A DNA stretch of 64,000 bases from Bog-756 sp963778165. GTDB lineage: Bacteria; Actinomycetota; Acidimicrobiia; Acidimicrobiales; RAAP-2. The notes under the pieces were generated by a model that was not told where the DNA came from, ran no database searches, and was given only the letters and a program-made list of their open reading frames with translations. The position numbers and the translations under genes were made by a program. The stretch is from positions 248,001-312,000 of the forward strand of contig CAVZTE010000002.1 in NCBI GenBank assembly GCA_963778165.1, given 5' to 3'. Below, one piece after another: positions 46,440-56,927 of the stretch (position 1 is the stretch's first letter; every line of letters begins with the position of its first letter).

Positions 46440-48849
46440 CTATCCCCTGAGCCCCTCAGGGTCTGAGGTCAAGGCACCGCACTCTGCGGACTTCTGCGGG
46501 CCGCGGACGCGTCGGCGTCGAATTGGAGGAACGATCAGGGCAATCGTCAAGCCGAAGACGCTACAGATGGCCAAGACGATTCCGATGGTGAACGTGGTCG
46601 GCCAATAGCGGAGCTCGACCACGTGGTGGCCAGCCGGTACTCGAAGTTCCAGCATTATTCCGGCGAAATGGCGAACCTCGACCGGCTTGCCATCAATTGT
46701 CGCTTGCCAACCCGGCACGTCAGTAAGTCTCAAGCGGAGGACGCTTGGAGCGGTGGTGGAAGTAATCATCCTCCACGTGCTCGGGCCAGGATGAGCAACT
46801 CTGACGGGTGTGCCAGGAGCATATTTGCCGGGCAACGGCCCGTTCGGCGGCGTAGTGACGAGTGTGGCGGACGGCCGCACCCGGTACTCGATACAACTCC
46901 TCACGGCCGATCGTTCGATCGAAAACGGCGCCCTTGGGGGCGCGCACCCCGGTTGGCTCGAGCAAGTAGCTGATCCCGTACAGTCGAGCGGCTTGCACCG
47001 AAGTGATCGCCGGGCTGAATATGTCTTCGGCCTCCGCCACTTCGGAGCCTCGTGCTTTGGCCAGCGAAAAGTACGCATGGGGCGTCATCGGGTCGTAGGT
47101 GGCGAATTCCTGAACGTCGTAAAGAAGGTTGTCATTTGTCAGGATTCCCGACTTCGAGGCGAACGTCGGTGAGGCTCCAAAACCCAGGACCGCATTGCCG
47201 ACGGCGCGCTTCAGCGCGGTGACCTGTGGGGTCGACGTCGGGTAGTGGGAGCTGGACGACGTAAGGGAGGAACCCGAAGCCACAAGAAATGCCGTCTCTA
47301 CCAACAGGAGCACCAGACCGGCCACACTTCCGGTACCGACAGAGGGTGAAGCCCGGTGTGTCCAAGCTCGCGTACTCCGGTTCGCCAACGCCCAGACAAC
47401 GGCCAGCCCCGCTATCACGGCGACGATGGGCCAGATAAAGCTGCGCGAGCGGATGTTTACTTGTGATGGAGTCAGGCCTCCTCTGTCCGCAATCCAAATG
47501 ATCCCGAGCACCACCGCCATCACGGCGAATCCGAGGCCTAGCGCCCGCCTGACCCTCTGCTCGTTGTAGTGCCGAACCAAGAGGTCCATCCCCACACCTG
47601 AGAGAACAGAAAACGCAAGGGCCAAAGGCATGATGGCGAAAACCCAGTAGATGCGAGCGACGGAGTTGTCCATGAGGGACGCCAAGGGAGGAACGAACGC
47701 CAGTATCCCCATTACCAGCGCTACCAGACCAAAGGAGCGCACTTCGGGTCGTCGCCAACGCAGGACGAGCGCCGTCCCTGCCAGCACCAGCGCTAGTACT
47801 CCAACATAGGCCGAGGTCCCCTCGTAGGGAGAAAGGCCGAAAATTTGGTCGTGCAACAAAGGCAGGCCGTAAAAGCCCTGGAAGATGAGGTTGACCAACT
47901 CCTTGGGAGGAAGAGCCTTCGGTAACAGAGTTGGTCCCACGACGGTACGGTTGGAGCCCTTGGCAAGTTGAAGGCCCGGCAGGATGAGGGGTGCAGCCAG
48001 AGCGGTACCAGCGAGCGCGGATAGCCCTAGGTCCGTGGCAGGCCGGAGGATGGGACCGGAGCCTCCGAGGGCGGGTACCCGGAGCAGGAGCATGGCCAAA
48101 GCGAAGACCGCTGCCGAGAGTGCCAGCAAGACCAGTCCCTCGGGATCGCCAGCATAGATGGCGAACGCGGTTACCACCGCGAGAAGCACGATCGCCGGAG
48201 CCCGCTTTTCGCCGCGCAGGACCAAAAGTACGGCGGCGAAAACCCACCCTCCCCATGCCATAACCGAGGACTCGGGCCATCCGAGCAGTGCAATGAACGG
48301 GCCGCTCAGCTCGAAGACCGTAGCCGCCATCATGCAGGCGAGCGTCCCCAGGCGAAGCACCTTCCCGAGCACATAGACGCCCGAGCCGGCAATGATGAGG
48401 GTGACAACAACTTGGGCGGTGTAAGCGAGCCGGACCGGGAACAGGTATCCGACCAGCACCGGAAGACTCAGGGGGGCAGACTCCCAGTTGAATGCCAAGG
48501 GCATCCCCAGCACGCTGTAGGGGTTCCACAGGGGAAGGTGGCCCTGATGGACTTGGGTCCATGTGAGATTGGTCCACGGTATGAAGAGTCGAATCTGGTC
48601 GAGGACCGTCGGGTTGTGGACCTGGACGTTGGGAACCTTGTTTAGGCCGCTGTTCTGAAGAATGTCGTATGGCCCCAGGGAGGTTCCGTGAGAAAGAGCA
48701 GGCACGACTACCAACACGCCTGCGACGACGACCCAAGCCAGTCCCGGGATGTCTAAGAGGCTCCAGCCTCCGCGAGACGGCCCGCTATAGCCTTCCGGCA
48801 AGAAGGCTGCGAGATCAGGCTCGGGGGTACCGGACACTCGATCGCTCAA
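46440..48849 (-). CDS. YfhO-like polytopic membrane protein (one frameshift)
   Basis: A large membrane protein with about 12-14 spans and an extracytoplasmic C-terminal domain, as in YfhO proteins linked to glycolipid or teichoic-acid glycosylation. Motifs such as DILQNSGLNKVPNVQVHNP, FIPWTNLTWTQVHQGHLPLW and NPYSVLGMPLAFN near the first extracytoplasmic loop fit the family. The frame from 48849 stays good to about 46880 (ELYRVPG); the next frame continues with SATLVTTPPNG, VPGWQATIDGKPVEV and GHHVVELRYWP and ends with a last span and a basic tail at 46440. One extra base explains the break. It is less GC-rich than the locus average. Confidence 0.82.
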
Positions 48850-49390
48850 GGCATCGGGAGCGGTTGGAGGATCGGGAGAGAACCGCTTGAGCTCGGCTGA
48901 CTGATAACCAGACCGGACGGTCGCCGAGAGTGAGACACTGCGGCCGGCTCATCTCGAAGTCCTGGGGACTGTGCCTGGTTCGCTCGGCTCTTTGTTGATC
49001 CTTCACCCCAAAAACCGAACACGAGGGATCGGGAGTCGCCCAAAGTGTCGCCTGCCCGGCGGCCTGACCGGTCTAAGCGAACCGGCGATGACCAAAAGAT
49101 CACCCGTTTCCACAACAACTCCGTTTTCGAATTTCGGTGTAACCATCGTCCTCCCCTACCCTCCGACGTCCGTCATGTAACCGACTCGGCTGGATGACCA
49201 CGGATCGCGGTTTCGACTGCCGTTCTGAAAGGACTGACGCCAAGGGCCGTAGCAGGCGCCGGCGAGGATGCATGACCACTCTGAGTGTTGATTTCCGCCC
49301 GCGTGGTGTAGTCCCCGAGGGTCCACCGCTTTGAGGCGGCCACCGGGTGATCTTCGGTTGAACCGACAAGCTCAACCAAGGAGATACCCA
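48850..49390. other. Non-coding gap upstream of the IS256-type remnant
   Basis: No gene is recognised in these 541 bases. The sequence is mixed in composition. The right part, from about 49180, probably belongs to the left end of the insertion sequence. A ribosome binding site AAGGAG at 49378-49383 precedes the transposase GTG. I could not identify terminal inverted repeats with confidence. Confidence 0.4.
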
Positions 49391-49994
49391 GTGACCATCA
49401 CCCATGCTGACCTGAATGAACTGCTCGACGCTGTCCGCGCCGGTGGAGACATCGACGTCGTGCGCCGGGGTGTGGAGCTCATGCTCCAGGCCCTGATCGA
49501 CGCCGAGGCCACCGTCCAGATCGGGACCGGGCCCTGCTCGCCGTGGTCATGGAGGCCTACGTGTACGGGGTCTCGACCAGGAAGGCGGACGACCTGGTGG
49601 CCACCCTCGGCCTCGAGTCCGGGATCTCCAAGTCCGAGGTCAGCCGGATCTGTGGCGAGCTCGACGAGCAGCTCGGAGCGTTCCGGGCCCGGTCATTGGC
49701 CCATGTGGCGTTCCCCTACATGTTCCTGGACGCCACCTACCAGAAGGGCCGGGTCGACCACCAGGTCGTCTCCCGAGCTGTGGCGGTGGCGACCGGCGCG
49801 TCGATGGACGGGACCAGGAGGTGCTGGGCTGTGCCGTCGGCCACTCAGAAGACGGAGCATTCTGGACCGAGTTCCTCCGCTCGCTGCGGGCCAGGGGGCT
49901 GAAGGGGGTGCGCCTGGTCATCTCTGACCAGCACCTGGGGCTAAAGAAGGCCATCGAGGCGGTGATGGTGGGATCGGCCTGGCAGCGGTGCCGC
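49391..49994 (+). pseudogene. IS256-family transposase remnant (internally deleted, 3' end lost)
   Basis: Remnant of a mutator-type transposase. The GTG at 49391 gives MTITHADLNELLDAVRAGGD and ends its first piece at ATVQIG. About 45-50 residues usually found next (DNA-binding part) are missing; the frame then resumes at VVMEAYVYGVSTRKADDLVA, SGISKSEVSRICGELDEQL, YMFLDATYQKGRVDHQVVS with a DDE-type Asp, and EDGAFWTEFLRSLRARGLKG, VRLVISDQHLGLKKAI with the second Asp. Frames change near 49533 and 49820. The match stops at GSAWQRC, well before the third acidic residue and C-terminal domain. It cannot be active. Confidence 0.88.
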
Positions 49995-50279
49995 GACCGG
50001 GTTCCCGCCGAGTTCGCCGACGAGGTCCGCCTCGAGGTGACTACACGGGGAAAGTCCATCTCCATCCACGAGTGCCGTCCCATCTGGAAGGGTGCGCCAG
50101 GCGAGTGGACGAAGATGGCCATCGCCCAGATCCGTTACCAAGGTGACGGCACCTGGACCCTCTACTTCGGCGACCGCTATGGCAAGTGGACGGAGTACTT
50201 CGACCTCGACGCCAACCAACCCATCGGCGTGATCCTCGACGAACTCGGGATGGACCCCACGGCCGTGTTCTGGGGCTGA
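49821..50279 (+). CDS. Chimeric ORF: transposase fragment fused to a DUF3024-like domain
   Basis: One open frame of 152 residues. Residues 1-57 are IS256 transposase (ending GSAWQRC). From about residue 58 the sequence is CRDRVPAEFADEVRLEVTTR, then HECRPIWKGAPGEWTKM, IAQIRYQGDGTWTLYFGDRY and DELGMDPTAVFWG at the C terminus, a pattern I recognise as DUF3024 (function unknown). The join falls at a shared Cys-Arg string near 49989-49997. A DUF3024 protein normally has only about 15-20 residues before this point, so the domain is nearly whole but has lost its own start. An ATG at 49965 could start a shorter version. Confidence 0.72.
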   Translation: MLGCAVGHSEDGAFWTEFLRSLRARGLKGVRLVISDQHLGLKKAIEAVMVGSAWQRCRDRVPAEFADEVRLEVTTRGKSISIHECRPIWKGAPGEWTKMAIAQIRYQGDGTWTLYFGDRYGKWTEYFDLDANQPIGVILDELGMDPTAVFWG

Positions 50280-50407
50280 CCAGCGCAACGTGAACAGCGG
50301 CATCGGCGCGCCTACCACCACGTCAGACCGAGGATCGCTTCTTCACCAATCGGCGGGTCGTCATCCTCTGGGCCGCTCAGGAAGAGCACTTCGGCTCGCG
50401 CTCTTAA

Positions 50408-51328
50408 TCATGGAAATAGTACCCGTTCCCTTATCGAGCCCCGCACCCTGCCGGTGCGCATCCCCGCGGCATGGGCCCACTGGTCGCGCTGTCGGGTGAG
50501 GACCAGCCACGCATGGGCGACCAGCCACAACCACGACTTGATTGCGCCCCGCACGTCGGGTCGGGCACCGTCAGAGCGATGGCGGCGATAGAGGGCGGGG
50601 CCGGACAGGCCATAGGTCGATCCGTGGCGGAAGCTCCGGGCGAAACCTGGATGATCCCGCTTGGACACCACCGCGCCAGGGGCGATCTCGAAGTGGCAGC
50701 CACGTAGTTGGAGGCGCCAACACAGATCGATATCCTCCCCGACGATCAGGTCCTCGGCGAAGCCCCCTGCGGCGTCGAAGGCCTGGCGGCGTATGGCCAG
50801 ATTGGCACCGAGGCCGGCGGGCAGAAACCCGAGTTGAGCGGTCGCCGCGGGCCGGAGTGGTGATGCCGGGTGGCCATTGAGCGACCAGAAATCGAAGACG
50901 CCAGCCACTACGTCGGAGTCGGCGAGCGCAGTGGCACAGCCCGCCAGCCACCCCGGCCGGACCACGTCGTCGGCGTCGCAGAACGCAAGCAGGTTCCCCC
51001 GGGCGGCCGCCACTCCGACGTTGCGGGCGGCACCCGGACCGACAATCTGAGACCCGTCCATCCACCGCACCGTAAGGTGGCGATCGGCCCAGGTCTGGGC
51101 CACCTCGATGCTGCCGTCGACCGAGCCGTTGTCCACCACCACGATCTCGAACTCGTGGACGCCCTGTTGGTCAACCAGGGCCTGGAGCTGTTCCTCCAGC
51201 CAGGGCATGGCGTTGCGGACCGGGACCACGACACTGATCACAGCCGTGCCCACCGGCGCTCCTGTCGTCGGGCCCCTGCCCGGCCTGCCACCATAATCAC
51301 GGCCCCCGTTCGACTGTCCGGTAGCCAT
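50408..51328 (-). CDS. Glycosyltransferase family 2
   Basis: An inverting GT-A glycosyltransferase of 306 residues in one intact frame. The N terminus has VISVVVPVRNAMPWLEEQL and IVVVDNGSVDGS. The metal-binding DxD-like motif is LAFCDADDVV. VGEDIDLCWRLQLRG carries the acceptor-side ED motif. The C terminus has a weakly hydrophobic helix (IKSWLWLVAHAWLVL) that may touch the membrane. The ATG at 51328 is chosen; a GTG two codons upstream is also possible. It diverges from the next glycosyltransferase, with 39 bases between their starts. Confidence 0.88.
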   Translation of the reverse strand: MATGQSNGGRDYGGRPGRGPTTGAPVGTAVISVVVPVRNAMPWLEEQLQALVDQQGVHEFEIVVVDNGSVDGSIEVAQTWADRHLTVRWMDGSQIVGPGAARNVGVAAARGNLLAFCDADDVVRPGWLAGCATALADSDVVAGVFDFWSLNGHPASPLRPAATAQLGFLPAGLGANLAIRRQAFDAAGGFAEDLIVGEDIDLCWRLQLRGCHFEIAPGAVVSKRDHPGFARSFRHGSTYGLSGPALYRRHRSDGARPDVRGAIKSWLWLVAHAWLVLTRQRDQWAHAAGMRTGRVRGSIRERVLFP

Positions 51329-51367
51329 CGGCACCGGGCGCGGTTAGCCTAACGTCGTGAGGGCAGT

Positions 51368-52382
51368 GTGAGCGTGAGTGCAGAGTCGGGCGCAGTGAGC
51401 CCGGGCGACGGAGAACCAGCCCTCGAGGGTGTCGTTGCGGTGGTGCTGACCCATATGCGCCCCGGTCTGGCCGGTCAGGTCACCCGCTCCCTCATTGAGT
51501 CCGAGGGCTTGCGGCCGGACCAGATCATCCTGGTGGTCAACGGCGTCGGGGGCCTCGACGATCCGCTGCTGGAAGCGAAGGTCCGCACCGTCCGCTTGCC
51601 CACCAACACCGGTCCGGCCGGCGGCTTCCGCGCCGGAATGGTCGAGGCCTTCTCCGACCCCTCGGTCCGGTGGGCCTACCTGTGCGAGGACGACATCAGT
51701 CTGTTCGATCTGCCCCCGCAACGGCTGACGGACCTGGTGGCCCGGGTCGAGGCACTGCCGGGAGAAGCGGTGCCGGTCGGGGCGACCGTGGCCTACGGCC
51801 GAACGTTCGTCGGACGCGGAGCCCACACCGAGAACCTCGTCCCGCCCCCCGGCTCTCCCCACGGGTTTACCGCGGTGGACGTGGCCTGTTGGGGGGCCAC
51901 GTTGTTGTCCCGCTCGGTTGTCGACGCCGGTGTGATGCCCGATCCCGAGTGGTTCTTCGGACTGGAGGACTTCGACTTCTTCTGCCGGGTCCGGGAGGCG
52001 GGCTTCGCAGTAGTGGTCGACGACGAGGCCGCCCGACGGGTGGCCGGGCAGCAGACCTCGGCCGGCCGGCGGGCCGCGCTGGCCGACCGGCGCCCCGATG
52101 ACCAGGTCGAGGCCTGGCGGTCTTACTACCACACGCGGTAATTCGTTCGCACTGATCCGACAGCACGGCCGGAGCAGCTGGTACGCCTGGCACCTGGCCT
52201 ATTCCGTCCGTCAACTTCAGGCTGCCCGTGGGCGGGCCGGCAGGTCGGCCATCGCCCACGGGTTGTGGGATGGCCTCCGGGGACGGATGGGGGAAAACCC
52301 GCGCTACGCCCGGCGGGTGGGTGAGTTCGGACTGTCGGGCAACGGACCTTCCGATGAGGACCCGGCCGGTCCAGCCAGGTAG
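51368..52382 (+). CDS. Glycosyltransferase family 2, GlfT-like (one frameshift)
   Basis: A GT2 enzyme similar in layout to rhamnosyl/galactofuranosyl transferases: VVAVVLTHMRPGLAGQVTRS, LPTNTGPAGGFRAGM, YLCEDDISLFD with the DDx motif, and FFGLEDFDFFCRVREAGF. The first frame stops at 52141 just after YYHTR. The next frame continues NSFALIRQHGRSSWYAWHL and GLWDGLRGRMGENPRY to 52382, the usual C terminus. One extra T near 52135 explains it (HTRNSF when removed). The start is a GTG at 51368. Its 3' end overlaps the convergent sulfotransferase by 79 bases. Confidence 0.85.
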
Positions 52383-53227
52383 GCGAAGTTGGGCCACAAG
52401 GTCAGGTCCAGGTGGTCGAAGCGCATCGCCAGCGCGGCCACATCGGGCGCATAGAACTCCACCAACTGCCGGCGGACATCGTCGTCCAACGGGTGGCGTC
52501 GTGGGCCTTCCGATTGGGCCGATCTCGTCTCAGCCGGCGGGTGGTGAGTGGTTAGTCCGAGGTGCTCGAAGGTGATGTCGAGTTGACCGTTCCGATCGGC
52601 TACGCACCGCTCGTGTTGCAGGACCAGAAGGGCCTCGGAGTCGAAGTGGTCCAGCCAGCCCAGCACGGCACGGTGGTAGAGGCCGCGTTGCACGGCGTCG
52701 GCGATGGCGGTGCCGTCGCGGGGTTGTCCCATCCGGTCCAGGTGGGCCAGGCCCGATCGGAAGCGCTCCACCGGGTCGCGGACGCACAGCAGCAGACGGG
52801 TTTCCGGGGCCGCCCGCCGCAGCAGCGCCGGCACCCAGGGGTAGGAGAGATAGTCCGGTGTCCACTCTCCGGTCACGGTTCCCACCGTGTGGGGGAACCA
52901 TCCGTGGTAGGCCTCGACGTCCTTCGGCCCCATCGACCTGGCCCCGAAGCGGTCGAAGAAGTGTCGCTCCTTGTGGATGTCCGGATGGGTGGTGATGCCC
53001 GGGTGGGTGAGCATCAAGTCGTACCACCAGGTAGTGCCGGCCTTCTGGGCGCCGATGCCCACAAAGGCCGGCGGGCCTGTCTCCTCGCCCGGACCGAGGG
53101 GTGGCGGCGTGAAGTCGAACTCCACCTCCCAGGGCGCATAGCGACCCAACCGGCGGAGTACCTGACGCCGGAGGCTCGGAGAGAGCCGTGCGAAGCCGGA
53201 CCGCAGGTGGTCTCGGGCGGAGGTCAT
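52304..53227 (-). CDS. Sulfotransferase domain protein
   Basis: A 307-residue probable PAPS-dependent sulfotransferase. The 5'-phosphosulfate loop is GIGAQKAGTTWWYDLML near residue 54, and the 3'-phosphate motif is VRDPVERFRSGLAHL near residue 148. KERHFFDRF and YHGWFPHT are also shared with the paralogue at 62259-63125, which has the same start pattern (MTS, then RLGRYAPW or RMGRYPPW) and a similar end (LWPNFAYLA or LWPHFAYLA). That alignment supports the ATG at 53227 over 53278. This one is in a single intact frame. Confidence 0.88.
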   Translation of the reverse strand: MTSARDHLRSGFARLSPSLRRQVLRRLGRYAPWEVEFDFTPPPLGPGEETGPPAFVGIGAQKAGTTWWYDLMLTHPGITTHPDIHKERHFFDRFGARSMGPKDVEAYHGWFPHTVGTVTGEWTPDYLSYPWVPALLRRAAPETRLLLCVRDPVERFRSGLAHLDRMGQPRDGTAIADAVQRGLYHRAVLGWLDHFDSEALLVLQHERCVADRNGQLDITFEHLGLTTHHPPAETRSAQSEGPRRHPLDDDVRRQLVEFYAPDVAALAMRFDHLDLTLWPNFAYLAGPAGSSSEGPLPDSPNSPTRRA

Positions 53228-53445
53228 GGCTCGGTCGAGGGCACGCAGCAGGTTGCCACACGCAGAACGCTGCCACAACTACTTGACGGGGTGCCGGTCG
53301 GTTCGGGGTGCACTGTGGCGTCGGGTCCTGTTTGACACCACCGGATGACACCGCCGATGATCTGATCATGGTCGAGTCGGGGGGCAGTTGGGGAGCGCGC
53401 CCCGATCCCGAAAGGCATCTCGTGTCGCGGTCGGGGGTCTGACCC

Positions 53446-55421
53446 TTGTGCGGGATCGCCGGCCTGTTCGATTCAGAGGGGAGAACCGACCCTGACGGGC
53501 TGGCCCGGCAGGTGCGGGCCATGGCCGAGGTTCTCACCCACCGTGGACCAGATGCCGAAGGGTACTGGTCAGACCCGCAAAGCGGCCTGGCTTTCGGGCA
53601 CCGCCGGCTGGCCGTCGTGGGACTCGGGCCCGATGGGTCGCAACCCATGGTGTCTCCCGACGGTCGCTGGATCCTCAATTACAACGGTGAGCTCTATAAC
53701 CACGCACACCTTCGGCGTCGCCTGGCCGGTGAGGGGATGGTTTTCCGAGGAGGGTCGGACACCGAGGTGCTGGTGGCCGCGGCGCAGGCATGGGGACTAG
53801 ACCGAGGCCCTCGACGCCTGCGAAGGGATGTTCGCCTTGGCCCTGTGGGACCGGCAGCGACGGGAGCTGCACCTGGTTCGGGACCGCTTCGGTGAGAAGC
53901 CGTTGTACTACGGATGGGTGGGTGGCCGGTTGGCCTTTGCTTCCGAGTTGAAGAGCCTGGCCCTCCTTCCGGGATTCGATGCCACTATCGACCGCGACGC
54001 CGTGGCCTTGTACCTCCGGCACAACTGCGTCCCGGCGCCTCACACCATCTACAGGGGAGTGGCCAAGTTGTCGCCCGGGCAAGTGGTCACAGTGGGCCCT
54101 GAGGCCCGGCCTGGTGCCACCCTGGCGGTCCGGAGCTACTGGTCGGCCCGACGGGCGGTGGAGGAGGCCCGTCGCCGTCCCCTGGATGGTCCCCCCGAGG
54201 TCCTGGCCGACCAACTGGAGTCGGCGCTGTCCGATTCGGTAGCTGCCCGGATGGTGGCCGACGTGCCGGTGGGGGCGTTCCTTTCCGGAGGGGTCGACTC
54301 CAGCGTGGTGGTGGCGCTCATGCAGCGGCGCAGCCACCGGCCCGTCCGGACGTATACCGTGGGCTTCGCCGACCGGGCCTTCGATGAGTCGGCCGAGGCC
54401 GCAGCGGTGGCCGCACACCTCGGCACCGATCACACCCCGTTGCTGGTGACCGATCACGACGCCGCCGAGGTCATCCCCCGATTGCCGGACATCTGGGACG
54501 AGCCCTTCGGCGACGTATCGGAGATCCCTATGCACCTGGTGTCGCAGCTGGCCCGGTCCGAGGTCACTGTGGCCCTGTCCGGAGACGGTGGGGACGAGTT
54601 GTTCGCCGGATACAACCGCCACGCCTGGCTGGACCAGCTGTGGCGGCGGTCCTCGGTGCTGCCGGAACCGGTCCGCCGGGCGGCCGGTACGGTGCTGAGT
54701 CATATCCCTCCCGGGCTCATCGAGGGTGGGGCACGCGCCATGTCGGCGGTGCCACCTCACACCGTGATCCGGAACCCGGCGTCCAAGGTGTCCAAGGTTG
54801 GCAAGGTGCTGGCGGCCTCCGGCCCCGAGGACGCCTATCTGTCCCTGGTGTCCTATTGGGACCATGCCGAGTCGATGGTCCTCGGCGCCGGCCCGACGGT
54901 GTCGGTGGCCTCGCGCCCCTCGGAGTGGCCGGAGCTCGGCGGGATCACCGAGCAGATGCTGTGGCTGGACACCGTCGGCTACCTGCCCGACGACATCCTG
55001 ACCAAGCTGGACCGGGCATCCATGGCCGTGTCGCTCGAGACCCGGGTGCCCTTTTTGGACCGGGCGGTGTTCGATCTGGCCTGGCGACTGCCCCTGTCGG
55101 CCAAGCTCCACGACGGTCACACCAAGTGGCTGCTGCGCCAGGTGCTCTACCGCCACGTGCCCGCAGAGCTGATCGAGCGGCCGAAGATGGGATTCGGATT
55201 CCCCGTGGGGGCCATGCTCCGGGGCCCGTTGCGATCGTGGGCCGAGGAGTTGCTGGCCGAGCAGCGGTTGGAGGCCCAGGGCCTCCTCGACCCTGAGCCC
55301 ATCCGCCAGGCCTGGAACCAGCACCTTCAAGGGCGCCGCGATCTGGCCCTCGAGCTGTGGGACTGTGCTGGCGCTGCAGGCATGGTTGGAGCGCTGGCTG
55401 CCGGAGGGGGCGGTCGCCTGA
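53446..55421 (+). CDS. asnB: Asparagine synthetase-like amidotransferase (two frameshifts)
   Basis: Transfers glutamine amide nitrogen to a carboxylate; in sugar loci AsnB homologues often amidate a uronic acid or other precursor. The TTG at 53446 gives MCGIAGLFDSEG with the N-terminal nucleophile Cys. HRGPDAEGYW, NYNGELYNH and GGSDTEVLVAA complete the glutaminase domain. The synthetase domain has PP-loop FLSGGVDSSVVVALM and SGDGGDELFAGYNRH, SLETRVPFLD and KMGFGFPVG. One extra base near 53803 and one near 55364 break it; correcting the latter gives WDVLALQAWLERWLPEGAVA with stop at 55421. As written, the second frame runs on to 55648. Confidence 0.9.
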
Positions 55422-55799
55422 GCAGTGCTATCGCATTCTTTCGGCCAGCAGGATGGGCGGACACCGTGGAAGGACAGGTCTGTTGGTCGCCGCACCCACC
55501 GGACTTGATCGGCGTCGACGGTGCGGTGGTCCGAGTGCTGCCTGGGCCCGGTGGGGGTACACATGTCGGTGGCGAGAACAACTGCACACCGATTTCCGCC
55601 ATTCGAAGACTCTCGAAAGCCGCCCGGTCCACTGGACCGCGGCTGTGATTCCGCCGTTCGTCGCTCGGAGCACAAAATCGCCTGGTCGGCGCGCCTGGGT
55701 TGTAGGCTGTCAGGGCCAGGGCGCGCCAATGACCAGGGCCATCATCCAGAGTTGGGCCGACAGCCGACATAGGCGCGAGGTAGGGGACAGGGGAGCGTG
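55422..55799. other. Non-coding gap downstream of asnB
   Basis: No credible gene is found in these 378 bases once the asnB frameshift is corrected. The composition is mixed. AGGGGAG just before 55800 serves as ribosome binding site for the next gene, and the promoter of the following operon is probably here. Confidence 0.5.
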
Positions 55800-56927
55800 A
55801 TGACGTCGAGGACAACGGGCGTGGGCCAGACCCCGTGTCGACGTCCGCGGGCGTGCCGGGTGGTCACCACCTCACTGACGGCGCGGGTACTCCTGGCCAA
55901 CCAGTTGCACTCGCTGCGTGAGATCGACTGGACGGTGGTGAGCGGTGATCCCTATCCCGAGCCTCCGGACGGGGTGGCGGTCGAGGTCATACCCATCCGT
56001 CGGGAGTTCGCCTGGAGCGATGTGACGTCGTTCATCGGTCTCTGGCGCTACCTGAGGAGCCAGCGGTTCGAGTTCGTCCAGACCCACACCCCCAAGGCCT
56101 CGTTCCTGGGCCTGCCGGCCGCCCGGCTGTCCGGGACCCGTGCCGTCTACACCATCCACGGGGCGCTCTACTTCAAGGACAACAGCTGGAAGGCCAACCT
56201 GCTGGGCTGGTGCTTCGAGCGTTGGTGCTGTGCATGGGCCCACCGGGTGCTGCTCCAGAGCCGCGAGGATGAGCAGACCCTCCCGGCGGCGCGGATCTGT
56301 GGCCGTGGCAAGCTGGAGTACGTGGGCAATGGGATCGTGATGGACCGGTTCACGGAGCCGGTGGCCCCGGCACTTCGCCAGGACCATCCCGTCGTGTTGA
56401 CCGTGGGCCGGCTGGTCCGGGAGAAGGGTTGCGCCGACTTTCTGACCCTGGCCGAGGCCTTGTCCGGCCAGGCCGAGTTCGTCCATGTCGGCCCCTTCGA
56501 GCACGACCAGAGTGATGCCCTGACCGACGAGGAGGTGGCGGTGGCGTCGGACTCGGGCACCGTTCATTTCATCGGCGAGGTGGACGACGTGCGGCCGTAC
56601 CTGGCCTCGGCGACGGTGGTGGTGCTCCCCTCCTACCGGGAGGGGATCCCCCGGGTTGCCATGGAAGCCGCGGCCATGGGCCGTACCGTGGTGGCCTACG
56701 ACATCCGCGGCATGCGTGAAGTCATCGATCCGACCTTGGGCCTGCTGGTGCCCCGGGGGGACCAGTCGGCGCTGACCAGGGTGGTCCGGGGCCTGTTGGA
56801 GGATCCCGGCCGTTGCTCCGAACTCGGGGACCGGAGCCGCCAGTGGGTCGTCTCTCGCTTCTCCGAGGACCTGGTGCTTGATCGCTTGCGGAAGGTCTAC
56901 GCCGACATGACAGGATCGGCGGCGTGA
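55800..56927 (+). CDS. Glycosyltransferase family 4
   Basis: A GT4 enzyme of 375 residues in one intact frame. The N-terminal domain shows VVTTSLTARVLLANQL, FEFVQTHTPKASFLGLPAAR and AVYTIHGALYFKD, similar to CapM/WbpH-type transferases. The C-terminal domain shows VVLTVGRLVREKGCADFL and LPSYREGIPRVAMEAAAMGR, the donor-binding Glu region. AGGGGAG precedes the ATG at 55800; a GTG one codon earlier is also possible. The stop overlaps the deacetylase GTG (GTGA), so the two are one operon. Confidence 0.9.
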   Translation: MTSRTTGVGQTPCRRPRACRVVTTSLTARVLLANQLHSLREIDWTVVSGDPYPEPPDGVAVEVIPIRREFAWSDVTSFIGLWRYLRSQRFEFVQTHTPKASFLGLPAARLSGTRAVYTIHGALYFKDNSWKANLLGWCFERWCCAWAHRVLLQSREDEQTLPAARICGRGKLEYVGNGIVMDRFTEPVAPALRQDHPVVLTVGRLVREKGCADFLTLAEALSGQAEFVHVGPFEHDQSDALTDEEVAVASDSGTVHFIGEVDDVRPYLASATVVVLPSYREGIPRVAMEAAAMGRTVVAYDIRGMREVIDPTLGLLVPRGDQSALTRVVRGLLEDPGRCSELGDRSRQWVVSRFSEDLVLDRLRKVYADMTGSAA

